This document shows, piece after piece, positions 1 to 8,526 of a stretch of DNA of 64,000 nt. The stretch comes from Jeotgalicoccus aerolatus. GTDB lineage: Bacteria > Bacillota > Bacilli > Staphylococcales > Salinicoccaceae. Location of the stretch: NCBI RefSeq assembly GCF_014635205.1, contig NZ_BMCN01000004.1, positions 62,001 to 126,000 of the forward strand, given 5' to 3'. The notes under the pieces are model-generated. The model made no database searches, was not told the DNA's origin, and worked only from the letters and a program-made list of their open reading frames with translations. Made by a program: the position numbers and the translations under genes. Position 1 is the stretch's first letter; each line of letters begins with the position of its first letter.

Positions 1-365
1 TTCATCAGATCATTAGTCAGACGAGTTAACAATTTTCCGGTTTTAGTATTATCAAAAAAGCGGAATGATAATTTTTGGATATGTCGGTATAAATCGTTCC
101 GGATATCCCGCTCGATATTCGTCCCGAGCATGTGCCCCCAGTATGTTACGATAAACTGCATCAATGTATTGAACAGATATATGAGTACCAGTCCAAGCGC
201 AGCGATTAAAATCCATTGCCAGTTTCCTGTAGGAAGCAGTTCATCGATGAACGTGCTGACGATCACCGGAAAAGCAAGTTCCAGCAAGCCGACGATAACA
301 GCAGATAGAAAATCGACTGTAAATAAAACTTTATAAGGTGCGTAATAAGATAAAAACTTCTTCAC
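1..365 (-). CDS. ABC transporter, fused permease/ATPase, N-terminal part (runs off the window)
   Basis: Reverse-strand frame starting at a GTG (363-365) behind a G-rich site (TTGGGG) and open to the window edge, about 121 residues. The translation begins [15 protein letters not shown] and shows two hydrophobic segments (about residues 14-35 and 53-75), followed by a typical ABC-exporter cytoplasmic helix ([17 protein letters not shown]) and a [11 protein letters not shown] motif. This is the start of a type-1 ABC exporter membrane domain of the multidrug/lipid-flippase type; the nucleotide-binding domain lies outside the window. It is divergent from ddl. The substrate cannot be told from this fragment. 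Confidence 0.8.
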   Translation of the reverse strand, partial: MKKFLSYYAPYKVLFTVDFLSAVIVGLLELAFPVIVSTFIDELLPTGNWQWILIAALGLVLIYLFNTLMQFIVTYWGHMLGTNIERDIRNDLYRHIQKLSFRFFDNTKTGKLLTRLTNDLM

Positions 366-462
366 CGTGCCCCAACCTTTCTTATGTAGTATAAGTATTT
401 AGAGTATACCACTGTTAAATTTAAGGTGAATTCAATATTTGACTGTTTCTCTTTTATATAAA

Positions 463-491
463 TTAACTTATGGATTAAAGTGGTGTAAAAT
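463..491 (+). promoter_or_regulatory. Putative promoter of the ddl operon
   Basis: TTAACT at 463-468 and TAAAAT at 486-491 with a 17-base spacer, 37 bases before the ddl start. It is the best sigma-A match in the gap between the divergent ABC gene and ddl. Moderate support only; the -35 differs from consensus at two positions. Confidence 0.45.
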
Positions 492-528
492 TAAGAATAA
501 AGATTAGACACATTTGAGGAGTTTATAC

Positions 529-1587
529 ATGAGTAAAATAAACGTGGGAATAATATACGGCGGAAAATCGACGGAGCATGAAGTATCGATCCGTTCTGCC
601 AAAAGCGTCTTCGAAGCGCTGAATAAGGAAAAATATACGGTTACACTGATCAATATAACTAAAACTGGTGAATGGCTTCTTGCCAAAGACAGCCAGGAGA
701 TAGTTTCGTTAAATGAAAGTAACAGTGAAAAACTGTCTGTAGTCCCTTCGATAGGGCTGACAGCCGGCGGCGAGGTTATAGAACTGGATGCGGTGCTGCC
801 GATTCTCCACGGAACTGCAGGAGAAGACGGCAGTATTCAAGGACTGTTAGAACTGGCCGATATACCGTATGCAGGATGCAGTATTCGGAGTTCTGCAGTG
901 TGTATGGATAAGGACATGACAAAGCGGCTACTGCAGCTATCAGGTATCGACGTTGCACCGTCGCTTGTCGTCAATTACTACGATAAAGATGCACTGAAAT
1001 ATGAAGCGGCTAAAGAAAAGCTAGGTATCCCAATGTTTGTCAAACCGGTAAATCAAGGTTCGTCAGTGGGTGTATCAAAAGTTGCGGATGAAGATTCTTT
1101 TTATGAAGCGGTGGATTCTGCGTTTTCATTTGATACAAAAGTAATGATCGAAAGCGGTATTGAAGGCCGTGAAATTGAAGTCTCTGTCATTGGAAACGAA
1201 GAGTTATTTGTTTCAGTGCCGGGTGAGATTGTGTCACAGACTGATTTTTACTCATACAGTTCAAAATATCTGGATGAAAATGGTGCGCTGTTAAATATCC
1301 CGGCACAGCTGGAAGATGAGACGTTTGAAAAAATTCGTCAAATTGCACGTGAGACCTTTAAAGTGCTCGACTGTGAAGGGATGGCGAGAGTGGATGTATT
1401 TTTAACAGCTGATGAAAAAGTGATTGTGAATGAAGTGAATACTTTACCCGGCTTTACGAGTATCAGTATGTATCCGAAACTGCTTGAAGCGTCGGGGATG
1501 CCGTATACAGAAGTACTGGACAAACTAATAGAATTAAGCCTGGAAAGATATGAGCGTTCAGAGAGACTGAAAACAGATATTTCTTAA
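529..1587 (+). CDS. ddl: D-alanine--D-alanine ligase
   Basis: ATP-dependent ligation of two D-alanines for the peptidoglycan pentapeptide; cytoplasmic. 352 residues, the usual family length. Visible motifs: N-terminal YGGKSTEHEVS, LHGTAGEDGSIQG, the ATP-grasp glycine loop KPVNQGSSVGVSK, and the C-terminal magnesium/substrate motif NEVNTLPGFT. An omega-loop tyrosine (FYSYSSKY) fits D-Ala rather than D-lactate specificity. The start is the ATG at 529 because TGAGGAG lies 7 bases upstream; an in-frame TTG at 514 would sit on that site. In Staphylococcus ddl is followed by murF; here it is followed by an acetyltransferase and pepT. Confidence 0.96.
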   Translation: MSKINVGIIYGGKSTEHEVSIRSAKSVFEALNKEKYTVTLINITKTGEWLLAKDSQEIVSLNESNSEKLSVVPSIGLTAGGEVIELDAVLPILHGTAGEDGSIQGLLELADIPYAGCSIRSSAVCMDKDMTKRLLQLSGIDVAPSLVVNYYDKDALKYEAAKEKLGIPMFVKPVNQGSSVGVSKVADEDSFYEAVDSAFSFDTKVMIESGIEGREIEVSVIGNEELFVSVPGEIVSQTDFYSYSSKYLDENGALLNIPAQLEDETFEKIRQIARETFKVLDCEGMARVDVFLTADEKVIVNEVNTLPGFTSISMYPKLLEASGMPYTEVLDKLIELSLERYERSERLKTDIS

Positions 1588-1604
1588 GAGAAGGAGATAA
1601 TTGT

Positions 1605-2111
1605 ATGATCATCCGTTTAGCAGATGTGAAAGATGCCAAAGGAATCGCCAGGGTGCAAGTAGAGAGCTGGCATACGACTTATCCAGGCATCGTTCCTAAA
1701 AGTTATCTCGACAGTCTTGATGTGAAAAAACGAGAAAAAATATGGAAACAGGCAGCACAAAACCAGCCGCTTTATGTGGCGGAGCTGGAAGGTGACATCG
1801 TCGGTTTTGCCATCGGCGGTGAGAACAGAGATAAGGATACATATCCGGAATACGACGGAGAACTGTATGCGATATATTCTTTGAAACGAGTTCATAAACG
1901 GGGTATTGGCCGTGAATTATTTGAACAGACTGCCCGCAATTTATCGGCACGGGGTTTTAAAAAAATGGTTGTTTCCGTTTTATCTGAAAATCCGGCTGTT
2001 GATTTTTATAAGCATATGGGCGGCCATTTTCTCGGAGAAGAGACGATTACAATTGACGGTAAAGCAATAGCGGAGTCATTTTACGGTTACGACGACATCA
2101 GCAAAATTTAA
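1605..2111 (+). CDS. GNAT-family N-acetyltransferase
   Basis: 168-residue GNAT fold protein that would move an acetyl group from acetyl-CoA to an amine; the substrate is unknown. The acetyl-CoA loop is [10 protein letters not shown] (about residues 92-101), and a C-terminal [12 protein letters not shown] matches the usual GNAT end. The N-terminal [13 protein letters not shown] is typical of the broad RimI-like group. It lies 17 bases after ddl with a GAGAAGGAG site, and 7 bases before pepT, so the three genes probably share a transcript. No sign of transfer. Confidence 0.88.
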   Translation: MIIRLADVKDAKGIARVQVESWHTTYPGIVPKSYLDSLDVKKREKIWKQAAQNQPLYVAELEGDIVGFAIGGENRDKDTYPEYDGELYAIYSLKRVHKRGIGRELFEQTARNLSARGFKKMVVSVLSENPAVDFYKHMGGHFLGEETITIDGKAIAESFYGYDDISKI

Positions 2112-2118
2112 TAAGGGG

Positions 2119-3348
2119 ATGACAGAATTGAAAGAAGAATTAATTGAACGTTTAACAAGATACACAAAAATTGATACACAGTCGGATGCGGGCAGTGCGT
2201 CCGTTCCTTCGACAGCTAAACAATGGGATCTTTTAAAAGAACTTGAGAGCGAATTAAATGTGATTGGCATGAGCAATGTCAGCCTGGACAGTAAAGGGTA
2301 TTTGTTCGCTGAATTGCCTCAGAATACTGAAGGAAAACCAGTGATTGGATTTTTAGCTCATGTAGATACAGCGACAGACTTTACCGGTACGAATGTTAAG
2401 CCGCAGCTTGTTCAATATGAAGGAGGCAGCCTTGTTTTAAATGAGGCACTTAATGTTGTGCTGACTCCTGAACAGTTCCCCAACTTGAATAATTACACGG
2501 GGCATACGCTGATTACTACAGACGGTACGACCTTGCTTGGTGCGGATAATAAAGCAGGTATTGCAGAAATTATGACAGCTGTAGAGTATTTAATTGGTCA
2601 TCCGGACATTAAGCACGGCACAGTTAAGGTCGGCTTCACACCGGACGAGGAAATTGGCCGCGGTCCGCATGACTTTAATGTCGACCGTTTTGCTGCAGAT
2701 TTTGCCTATACAGTTGACGGCGGTCCACTCGGTGAATTACAGTATGAAAGTTTCAATGCTGCGGGTGCAACAGTAAAAGTGAAAGGCAACAGTGTCCATC
2801 CTGGTACTGCTAAAAACAAGATGGTCAATGCTGTACGGATTGCAGCAGATATTATTGCTGATTTTGATGCGGCAGATACGCCTGAAAAGACTGAAGGGTA
2901 TGAAGGATTTAATCACGTGCTGAATTTCTCCGGAGATGTTGAGTACTCAGAATTTACGATGATTATCCGCGATTTTGATGCTGCAGCGTTTAAAGCGCGC
3001 AAAGATTCAATTGAAAAGAAAATTAATCATTTTAAAGATAAATATCCTGAAGCGGAAATAGAGCTGGATATGAATGATCAGTATTATAATATGAGAGAAG
3101 TTATAGAAAAAGATATGACGATTGTAAGCTTGGCAGAAAAGGCGATGACATCACTGGGTATTAAACCGGTTATCGAACCTGTTCGCGGCGGCACTGATGG
3201 TTCACAGCTGTCATATAAAGGACTGCCTGCACCAAATTTATTTACTGGCGGAGAAAACTTCCACGGCAAGTTTGAGTTTGCATCCGTTAACGATATGGAA
3301 AAATCAGCACAGACGATTGTTAAAATTATTGAATTGAATGCTGAGTAA
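2119..3348 (+). CDS. pepT: Peptidase T (tripeptide aminopeptidase)
   Basis: Zinc-dependent M20B aminopeptidase that removes the N-terminal residue from tripeptides in the cytoplasm. 409 residues, the normal length. Metal-site motifs are in order: AHVDT (His81), [23 protein letters not shown], and a C-terminal [11 protein letters not shown]. The central lid/dimerisation domain is present. It follows the GNAT gene closely (GGGGATGACAG before the start) and is the last gene of the ddl unit. A perfect hairpin lies directly after the stop codon. Confidence 0.96.
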   Translation: MTELKEELIERLTRYTKIDTQSDAGSASVPSTAKQWDLLKELESELNVIGMSNVSLDSKGYLFAELPQNTEGKPVIGFLAHVDTATDFTGTNVKPQLVQYEGGSLVLNEALNVVLTPEQFPNLNNYTGHTLITTDGTTLLGADNKAGIAEIMTAVEYLIGHPDIKHGTVKVGFTPDEEIGRGPHDFNVDRFAADFAYTVDGGPLGELQYESFNAAGATVKVKGNSVHPGTAKNKMVNAVRIAADIIADFDAADTPEKTEGYEGFNHVLNFSGDVEYSEFTMIIRDFDAAAFKARKDSIEKKINHFKDKYPEAEIELDMNDQYYNMREVIEKDMTIVSLAEKAMTSLGIKPVIEPVRGGTDGSQLSYKGLPAPNLFTGGENFHGKFEFASVNDMEKSAQTIVKIIELNAE

Positions 3349-3351
3349 TAT

Positions 3352-3397
3352 AAAAAACTGGAAGTTCGACATTGCAATGTCGAACTTCCAGTTTTTT
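3352..3397. terminator. Bidirectional rho-independent terminator
   Basis: Perfect inverted repeat, AAAAAACTGGAAGTTCGACA-type arms centred at 3374/3375, with an A-run on the left and a T-run on the right. It sits between the convergent pepT (stop at 3348) and the exporter gene (stop at 3401) and can serve both strands. Confidence 0.93.
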
Positions 3398-3400
3398 TAT

Positions 3401-4882
3401 TTATTCATTATTAATGTTTTTAGTATCGTCTTGTATTGGACGGGCTTTTGCGATAGATTTGCCAATGACATCATCTGTCCCTATGCGTTTTAAGAAAAGT
3501 GCAGCAATTAAAGCCAGGAATAAAAATCCTGTTCCGACTAAGAATGCCAGATTGATCCCTTCAAGTGTTGCCTGGTTAATCATCGCTTCAGTCGGATGAT
3601 TCATATTATTGACAGAAATATTTGTATAGGTCTGCATTACGGTAATTAAAAGTGCAATACCTATTGAGCCACTGACCTGATTCAGCATACTGTTTAACGA
3701 CGAACCGTGCGGTGTTAAATGAGGCGGCAGAGAGTTCATACCGTTAGTCATCACCGGTGTCGTTACCATCGTCATGCCGAGTGCACGGATCATGTAAATT
3801 GTTAGCAGATATGTGAAAGGTGTGTCGATCTCTAATCGGCTCAGGAAGAATGTCGTGACAACAGCCAGCGTCAGTCCAGTAATAGCCATTATTTTTGGAC
3901 CGTACATATCAAACAATTTACCAGATACAGGACTCATGAAGCCCATTATTAAAGCGCCGGGAAGCATCAGCAGTCCAGTATCAAGCGGACTGAGACCCTG
4001 AATATCCTGCATGAAAATAGGAATGAGAATCATGCCCGCAAAAAGTGCCATGTTTGCAGCACCGATAATTAAAGAAGCAATTGTATACATAGGAAATTTA
4101 TATACTCTGAAGTCGAGCATAGGATGCTCCAATTTAAATTGTCTGACGACGTATAAGGTGACACCTGCAATACCGAGCAGTAAGGGTATCAGCACGCTGG
4201 AACTCGCAAGGCCGTTTTCACCTGCGGAACTCAGACCGTAAAGCACGCCGCCAAAACCGATTGTCGATAAGATAATAGATGGAATATCGATGTGCGCCTG
4301 GCGATGCTGCTGAACTTCAGGCAGCTTCCAGAACCCGACTGCAAGTACGATAACAAGCAGCGGAATCATCATATAAAACAGCATGTGCCAAGAGTATTTT
4401 TCAACTACAATCCCCGACACAGTCGGGCCGATTGCAGGAGCGAAGAACATAACTAAGCTGAATAAGCCCATGGCAGTCCCGCGTTTATGAGGCGGGAAGC
4501 TGCTTATCATAATATTCATTAAGAGCGGCATCAGCATGGCTGATCCACTTGCTTGGACCATACGTCCTATAATCAGAACGAAGAAGGCAGGTGAAAAACC
4601 GGAAATAATAGTCCCGGCCAGAAACAGCATCATCGCTGTTAAAAATAATGTACGTGCACTGAATTTCTGCATTAGATAGGCTGTTGTAGGGATGATAATA
4701 CCTGAAACAAGCATGTAAGCTGTAGAAACCCATTGCACAGCTGAAGTGGATATCCCGAAATCATTTTTAATTGCGGGAAGAGCGACGTTTAAAAAAGTGT
4801 TCGATAAGAACGAAATAAAAGCACCGGACAGCAAAATAATAATTAATCTGTAATCCGGTTTGCTTTGTGGTGATTCGGACAT
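3401..4882 (-). CDS. DHA2-family drug:H+ antiporter (14-TM MFS exporter)
   Basis: 493 residues, the size of EmrB/QacA-type transporters with 14 membrane helices. Family marks: the N-terminal VALPAIKNDFG, WVSTAYMLVSG after helix 1, a motif-A-like loop, and the motif-C-like GxxxGPTVSG segment (FAPAIGPTVSGIV) in helix 5. The likely role is proton-driven export of hydrophobic or cationic compounds; the actual substrate cannot be read from sequence. Closest known types are LmrB/MdeA-like proteins. A monocistronic unit with AAAGGGGAAAC before the ATG and a shared terminator downstream. No TetR or MarR regulator is adjacent. Confidence 0.9.
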   Translation of the reverse strand: MSESPQSKPDYRLIIILLSGAFISFLSNTFLNVALPAIKNDFGISTSAVQWVSTAYMLVSGIIIPTTAYLMQKFSARTLFLTAMMLFLAGTIISGFSPAFFVLIIGRMVQASGSAMLMPLLMNIMISSFPPHKRGTAMGLFSLVMFFAPAIGPTVSGIVVEKYSWHMLFYMMIPLLVIVLAVGFWKLPEVQQHRQAHIDIPSIILSTIGFGGVLYGLSSAGENGLASSSVLIPLLLGIAGVTLYVVRQFKLEHPMLDFRVYKFPMYTIASLIIGAANMALFAGMILIPIFMQDIQGLSPLDTGLLMLPGALIMGFMSPVSGKLFDMYGPKIMAITGLTLAVVTTFFLSRLEIDTPFTYLLTIYMIRALGMTMVTTPVMTNGMNSLPPHLTPHGSSLNSMLNQVSGSIGIALLITVMQTYTNISVNNMNHPTEAMINQATLEGINLAFLVGTGFLFLALIAALFLKRIGTDDVIGKSIAKARPIQDDTKNINNE

Positions 4883-4952
4883 TTAGTTTCCCCTTTACCT
4901 TAAAATCAATCTAACTATTATACCCCATATTAAATAAAATTTCACTAATTTT

Positions 4953-5129
4953 TTATCCGATTCGATTATCAATCTGAATGAAAATAAAGTAACCGACTGT
5001 TATCCCCAGTAATACTGATATTGGCAAAGCATATGTGTCAGGGATTGATGGTAAGAATGTTTCAATAATCCAGTAAATTCCGGCAAAGCATAATGCCATG
5101 ACGATGATAGAAATTAATGTGCGTGTCAT
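4953..5129 (-). CDS. Small two-helix membrane protein, function unknown
   Basis: 58 residues from the ATG at 5127-5129, chosen because AAGGAGGAAAAT lies just upstream; the longer frame to 5189 lacks such a site. Two hydrophobic stretches (about residues 4-21 and 33-52) separated by a short acidic turn suggest an inner-membrane protein. I do not recognise a family. It lies upstream of the drug exporter on the same strand (gap about 70 bases), but with no obvious functional tie. Confidence 0.7.
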   Translation of the reverse strand: MTRTLISIIVMALCFAGIYWIIETFLPSIPDTYALPISVLLGITVGYFIFIQIDNRIG

Positions 5130-5248
5130 AATTTTCCTCCTTAAAAAGACATCCTTCTTGTAAATCTTATCAGACCTTAAGCTAGACATGTGAGCAAAAT
5201 ACCTTGATAATGTAAAGTAATCAGGATGACTGGGGGGGTCAACTTATT

Positions 5249-6040
5249 ATGAAAACAAATTTTCATAATTATGCCGAAGAATATTTTAAACACAGAAATG
5301 ATATTCCAAGTGCATTTTTTGAAGAACTGACTAAGAGGAATATTGAGCTGTCGGGCAGTAAAGTGGCAGATATCGGGGCTGGGCCCGGATTTGTCAGTAA
5401 AGTTTTAAGTGAACACGGCGCAATTGTAGATGCTGTCGAGCCGTCAGAAGAATTTATTAAAATTGGTAAGAAATATGTCGGTGATGATGACAGAATCAGT
5501 TTCACTAAAGGGACTGCAGAACATACGGGTTTAAATGACGATACTTATGATATTGTCATTGTCATGCGAGCCTGGCACTGGTTTGAAAGTGATAAAGCTT
5601 CAAAAGAAATGAGACGTATTTTAAAACCGGATGGTCTGTTAATTGTTGCCGATGTCGGTTTTAAAGTAGCGAGTAAAATGATGAAAGACTCTATGAGGAT
5701 TGTTAAGAAAAATTCGAAACACGAAGAGCTTAGACCTGCAGGTTCAAAAGAAGATTCAATCCAAATGATCAATGGCTTTCCAGTTGAATGGTTCAGCGAC
5801 TGGCGCCATGAAAGACTAGACCTTGAAGAATTTTTCAAACATGAATACAGAATTAAATTTACAGATCAGGAATGGCTGGGCAGATTAGGAACATCCTCAT
5901 GGCTGGTCAGTTTTAAAAAGAAACAGATGGACAAAACAATGGAAAAAATATCAGAGCAGCTGGATTCTAAAGATAATGAGAGTAAACATAAAGTGCCGCA
6001 TGTCCTGAATGTTGCAATTTTAAAAAATAAATATAAATAA
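5249..6040 (+). CDS. Class I SAM-dependent methyltransferase
   Basis: 263 residues with a Rossmann SAM-binding motif VADIGAGPGFV (about residues 37-47), an acidic residue ending the second strand (AVEPSEEF), and a motif near VIVMRAWHWFE, as in the Methyltransf_11 group. The WHWF segment resembles YcgJ/trans-aconitate-methyltransferase-type enzymes, but the substrate is unknown. The start has a GGGGGG stretch 10 bases upstream. A hairpin terminator follows. The gene is transcribed alone. Confidence 0.85.
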   Translation: MKTNFHNYAEEYFKHRNDIPSAFFEELTKRNIELSGSKVADIGAGPGFVSKVLSEHGAIVDAVEPSEEFIKIGKKYVGDDDRISFTKGTAEHTGLNDDTYDIVIVMRAWHWFESDKASKEMRRILKPDGLLIVADVGFKVASKMMKDSMRIVKKNSKHEELRPAGSKEDSIQMINGFPVEWFSDWRHERLDLEEFFKHEYRIKFTDQEWLGRLGTSSWLVSFKKKQMDKTMEKISEQLDSKDNESKHKVPHVLNVAILKNKYK

Positions 6041-6046
6041 ATATAT

Positions 6047-6079
6047 CAAAAGAGAGCGTAAAATTTCGCTCTCTTTTAT
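6047..6079 (+). terminator. Rho-independent terminator after the methyltransferase gene
   Basis: AAAAGAGAGCG and CGCTCTCTTTT arms around an 8-base loop, followed by T-rich sequence, 7 bases after the stop codon. Confidence 0.9.
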
Positions 6080-6095
6080 TTTTTTGCATAAAATA

Positions 6096-6138
6096 TGAAA
6101 ACGTTTCAATACAAAAGAAATTAATGAAAACGATAACA
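6096..6138. promoter_or_regulatory. Two tandem cre-like (CcpA) sites
   Basis: ATGAAAACGATAACA at 6124-6138 fits the Bacillus/Staphylococcus cre consensus WTGNAANCGNWNNCW at every position. ATGAAAACGTTTCAA, about 28 bases upstream, fits all but one. They lie in an AT-rich, gene-free stretch (6080-6375), about 145 bases before the promoter of the 49-residue peptide gene. Whether CcpA acts here is inference. Confidence 0.45.
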
Positions 6139-6279
6139 AAGTGATTAAAAATACATACAGATGAATAAGATTGTCATATTGTATATTTGCATAAAATTTA
6201 ACTACATTACTTATTGGCAATAATTGAATTAACTAAAAATTGTTAATAGATTTACTTTGATAAAACCATCACATAATCT

Positions 6280-6308
6280 TTGAAAAGCCTTGGTATATAT
6301 AGTATTAT
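6280..6308 (+). promoter_or_regulatory. Sigma-A promoter of the 49-residue peptide gene
   Basis: TTGAAA (6280-6285), 17-base spacer, TATTAT (6303-6308). It leaves a leader of about 60 bases before the ATG at 6376. Confidence 0.6.
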
Positions 6309-6375
6309 TAAGATACATAAAAGAGGTACAGAGAAATACTCTAATATAAAAATTTCAAATGAGGAGGAAAAAATA

Positions 6376-6525
6376 ATGATAATTTCACACAAGCTTACTG
6401 CAGAGGTCCGCATGGAGGAATACAAACAAGTTGCGTATAATAATTCAATTTTAACAGAGAAAAAAAGCAGCAAAAATGTTAAACGTCCATTTTTAAACAA
6501 ATTAATCAGCGCTTTATCTCTTTAA
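6376..6525 (+). CDS. 49-residue peptide, function unknown
   Basis: ATG at 6376 preceded by GAGGAGG at 6361-6367, with its own promoter upstream and its own terminator downstream: a complete small transcription unit. The peptide starts MIISHKLTAEVRME and ends in a basic then hydrophobic tail, KRPFLNKLISALSL. It has no signal peptide or clear membrane helix; the C-terminal end could be an amphipathic helix. I do not recognise a family. It could be a small regulatory or stress peptide, but nothing in the sequence settles this. Confidence 0.65.
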   Translation: MIISHKLTAEVRMEEYKQVAYNNSILTEKKSSKNVKRPFLNKLISALSL

Positions 6526-6547
6526 TTTCAAATTAAATAAAAATGAT

Positions 6548-6582
6548 GCCATTCCTGAAGAGAGAGGAATGGCTTTTTTTTG
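6548..6582 (+). terminator. Rho-independent terminator of the small peptide gene
   Basis: GCCATTCCT and AGGAATGGC arms, 8-base loop, followed by eight T residues. The gene on the other strand ends at 6588, so it may also stop read-through from that side. Confidence 0.92.
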
Positions 6583-6587
6583 TGTGT

Positions 6588-6965
6588 CTAAATTAAGTTT
6601 AACTGCCAGGAAACACCGAACTGATCTTGAATCCACGCATAACGCCTGCTCATATTATAATCATCGAGCGGTACATGTATCGCTCCGTTTTTCTTCAGCT
6701 TTCTGTACAATAGTTCAATTTCATTCAAGTCTTCACACTCAATGTATACAGACATGCTAGGTGTAAATGTAAATTCAAACGGTATTTCAGAATCTTTAAT
6801 CATTAAGTGCATATCACCAATTCTAATGACTGACTGCTGTATTTTATTTGAGTCCGCATAGTTTACGAGTTGAATAATATCGAAATGATGGAACACCTCT
6901 TTATAATATTCGAGTGCTTCAAAAGCACGTCCCTCAAAGGTTAATAGTGGCATTGCTGCTTTCAT
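6588..6965 (-). CDS. VOC-superfamily (PhnB/glyoxalase-like) protein
   Basis: 125 residues with the PhnB-type layout: PLLTFEGRAFEALEYYKEVF at the N terminus, a middle IRIGDMHLMIKDSE strand, and a C-terminal AWIQDQFGVSWQLN. These proteins were once labelled 3-demethylubiquinone methyltransferases by similarity, but in Firmicutes their true role is unknown. AAGGAGAAAAATATT precedes the ATG. It is divergent from the methionine importer operon; the 129-base gap holds promoters for both. Confidence 0.85.
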   Translation of the reverse strand: MKAAMPLLTFEGRAFEALEYYKEVFHHFDIIQLVNYADSNKIQQSVIRIGDMHLMIKDSEIPFEFTFTPSMSVYIECEDLNEIELLYRKLKKNGAIHVPLDDYNMSRRYAWIQDQFGVSWQLNLI

Positions 6966-7039
6966 AATATTTTTCTCCTTTACAACTGATATAGTATTGT
7001 TTACAATTTTGTGAGAACAGACTGATACAGTTTGAGATG

Positions 7040-7068
7040 TTTACATATTTATTATAACAGTCCATTAT
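7040..7068 (+). promoter_or_regulatory. Putative promoter of the methionine ABC operon
   Basis: TTTACA (7040-7045), 17-base spacer, CATTAT (7063-7068). The transcript would begin about 20 bases before the first ATG, leaving no room for an S-box or Met T-box, which often control such operons in Firmicutes. Confidence 0.5.
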
Positions 7069-7094
7069 GATCTTTTTGAAAAAGGAGGCAGAGA

Positions 7095-7832
7095 ATGATT
7101 GCATTAACAAATGTCGTTAAGGAATTTAAAGGTGACGATGGTCCCGTTAAGGCCTTGAATGGTATTACAGTTCACATAGAGCAAAGTGAGACATTCGGCA
7201 TTATCGGCGAGAGCGGATCCGGTAAATCAACACTGCTCCGTATGATTAATGCACTGGAGACACCTGATCACGGCGAGATCGTCGTTGACGGCAATAATGT
7301 CAGTTCTTTATCGGCAAAAGCTTTAAGGCTGTACAGGAAGAAAATAGGCATGATTTTTCAGCAGTTTAATTTACTGAATAACAAAACAGTCATCGAGAAC
7401 ATTATGCTCCCGTTAAAACTGCACCATTTTGAATCCGCTTTAGATATCGATGAAGTTTTGGAATTTGTAGGATTAAGCGACAAAAAGAATAATTATCCAT
7501 CTCAGCTGTCCGGCGGACAAAAACAGCGTGTCGGTATTGCGCGGGCTTTGATTACCAATCCGAAGATCCTGCTCTGCGATGAGCCGACGAGTGCACTGGA
7601 TGAGAAGACGACAGATGAAATTGTACAGGTTTTAAAACGTGCACATAAAGTGTACGGTATGACAATTGTCGTTGTGACGCATGAATTAAACGTCATTAAA
7701 CAGCTGTGTGACAGAACGCTCGTTTTAGAAAAGGGCAATGTCATCGATACGATTGATATAAAACCCTCTTCTTCAACAGTATCTGAAGAGTCGTATTACG
7801 AGCGGATACTAGAGGTGTTAAAAAATGAGTGA
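7095..7832 (+). CDS. metN: Methionine ABC importer, ATP-binding subunit (short form)
   Basis: Energy-coupling ATPase of a MetNIQ-type importer. 245 residues with Walker A GESGSGKST (about 38-46), signature LSGGQKQRVGIA, Walker B ILLCDEPTSALD and switch histidine VVTHE. Classical MetN is about 340 residues and carries a C-terminal NIL (ACT-like) domain that binds methionine and shuts the transporter down; this protein stops right after the ATPase domain. The MetN name rests mainly on its MetI and MetQ neighbours. AAAGGAGG precedes the ATG, and the 3' end overlaps metI by 8 bases. Confidence 0.85.
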   Translation: MIALTNVVKEFKGDDGPVKALNGITVHIEQSETFGIIGESGSGKSTLLRMINALETPDHGEIVVDGNNVSSLSAKALRLYRKKIGMIFQQFNLLNNKTVIENIMLPLKLHHFESALDIDEVLEFVGLSDKKNNYPSQLSGGQKQRVGIARALITNPKILLCDEPTSALDEKTTDEIVQVLKRAHKVYGMTIVVVTHELNVIKQLCDRTLVLEKGNVIDTIDIKPSSSTVSEESYYERILEVLKNE

Positions 7833-8511
7833 AATCATTACGATCTATTTTGAAAGAGTAGTAGAATACTGGCCGAATCTTTTGACGAGTCTTAATGAGA
7901 CGGGAATAATGATGGGCTTTGCGACAGCAGCGGCAATTTTACTTGGTCTGCCTCTCGGCACGCTGCTGTATTTAACTGATGAAGATAAACCGCTGCAAAA
8001 CAAATTTGTTTATCATACAGCGAACGTCCTTGTTAATATCGTCCGCTCATTTCCGTTTCTTTTGCTCGTCATCGCCATGCAGCCTTTAATTCGCGAAATA
8101 TACGGCAGAGCAACGGGTGATCCCGTTGCAGCATCATTTCCGCTGATGGTGATTGCGATTGCTTTATACGCAAGATTTGTGCAGCAGTCACTGCTCGATG
8201 TACCTAAAGGTGTCGTAGAGACTGCACAAGCACTCGGTGCTTCTGTATTTCAGCTGGTTTACCGCTTTTTATTTGTAGAAGCCAGAAGTTCTTTAATTAT
8301 CGGTTTCTCAACTGCTTTTGTAAGTTTTATTTCATATTCCACAATCATGGGGGTTGTCGGCGGCGGCGGAATTGGTGATTTTGCCATCCGATATGGATAT
8401 CAGCGTTATGAAACAGACATCATGTACACAGCAATTATTATTATTATTATCTTTGTCCAGATTGCACAGTGGTTTGGGCTGTGGCTGGCAAGAAAAATTG
8501 ATAAAAGATAA
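7825..8511 (+). CDS. metI: Methionine ABC importer, permease subunit
   Basis: 228-residue inner-membrane permease with five or six hydrophobic helices and the MetI-type EAA loop that docks on the ATPase (VVETAQALGASVFQLVYRF). Length matches MetI (about 217-230). It starts inside the end of metN, consistent with translational coupling, and is followed 15 bases later by the first binding lipoprotein. Confidence 0.92.
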   Translation: MSEIITIYFERVVEYWPNLLTSLNETGIMMGFATAAAILLGLPLGTLLYLTDEDKPLQNKFVYHTANVLVNIVRSFPFLLLVIAMQPLIREIYGRATGDPVAASFPLMVIAIALYARFVQQSLLDVPKGVVETAQALGASVFQLVYRFLFVEARSSLIIGFSTAFVSFISYSTIMGVVGGGGIGDFAIRYGYQRYETDIMYTAIIIIIIFVQIAQWFGLWLARKIDKR

Positions 8512-8526
8512 AAGGAGAAAAGAAAA

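Larger units (their letters stand above)
6080..6375. other. AT-rich gene-free interval
   Basis: About 300 bases without a convincing gene. It contains the two cre-like sites near its left end and a promoter (6280-6308) near its right end. An apparent reverse frame across 6020-6220 is hydrophobic only because the DNA is AT-rich and has no ribosome-binding site. A small RNA here is possible but not demonstrable from sequence alone. Confidence 0.5.

Noticed and set aside
130-336. Forward frame of 68 codons at the left edge
   Set aside because: It is the antisense of the well-supported ABC exporter frame at 1-365, with no site before its ATG.
3352-3397. Long perfect inverted repeat as a mobile-element end
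   Set aside because: Position between convergent stops and flanking A and T runs identify it as a bidirectional terminator; no transposase or target duplication is near.
6020-6220. Reverse-strand frame of about 66 codons, hydrophobic
   Set aside because: It overlaps the end of the methyltransferase gene and its terminator, has no ribosome-binding site, and its hydrophobic content follows from AT-rich DNA.
6966-7094. Possible SAM or methionine T-box riboswitch before metN
   Set aside because: The predicted transcript start is only about 20 bases before the first codon, and no S-box or T-box core sequence is present.
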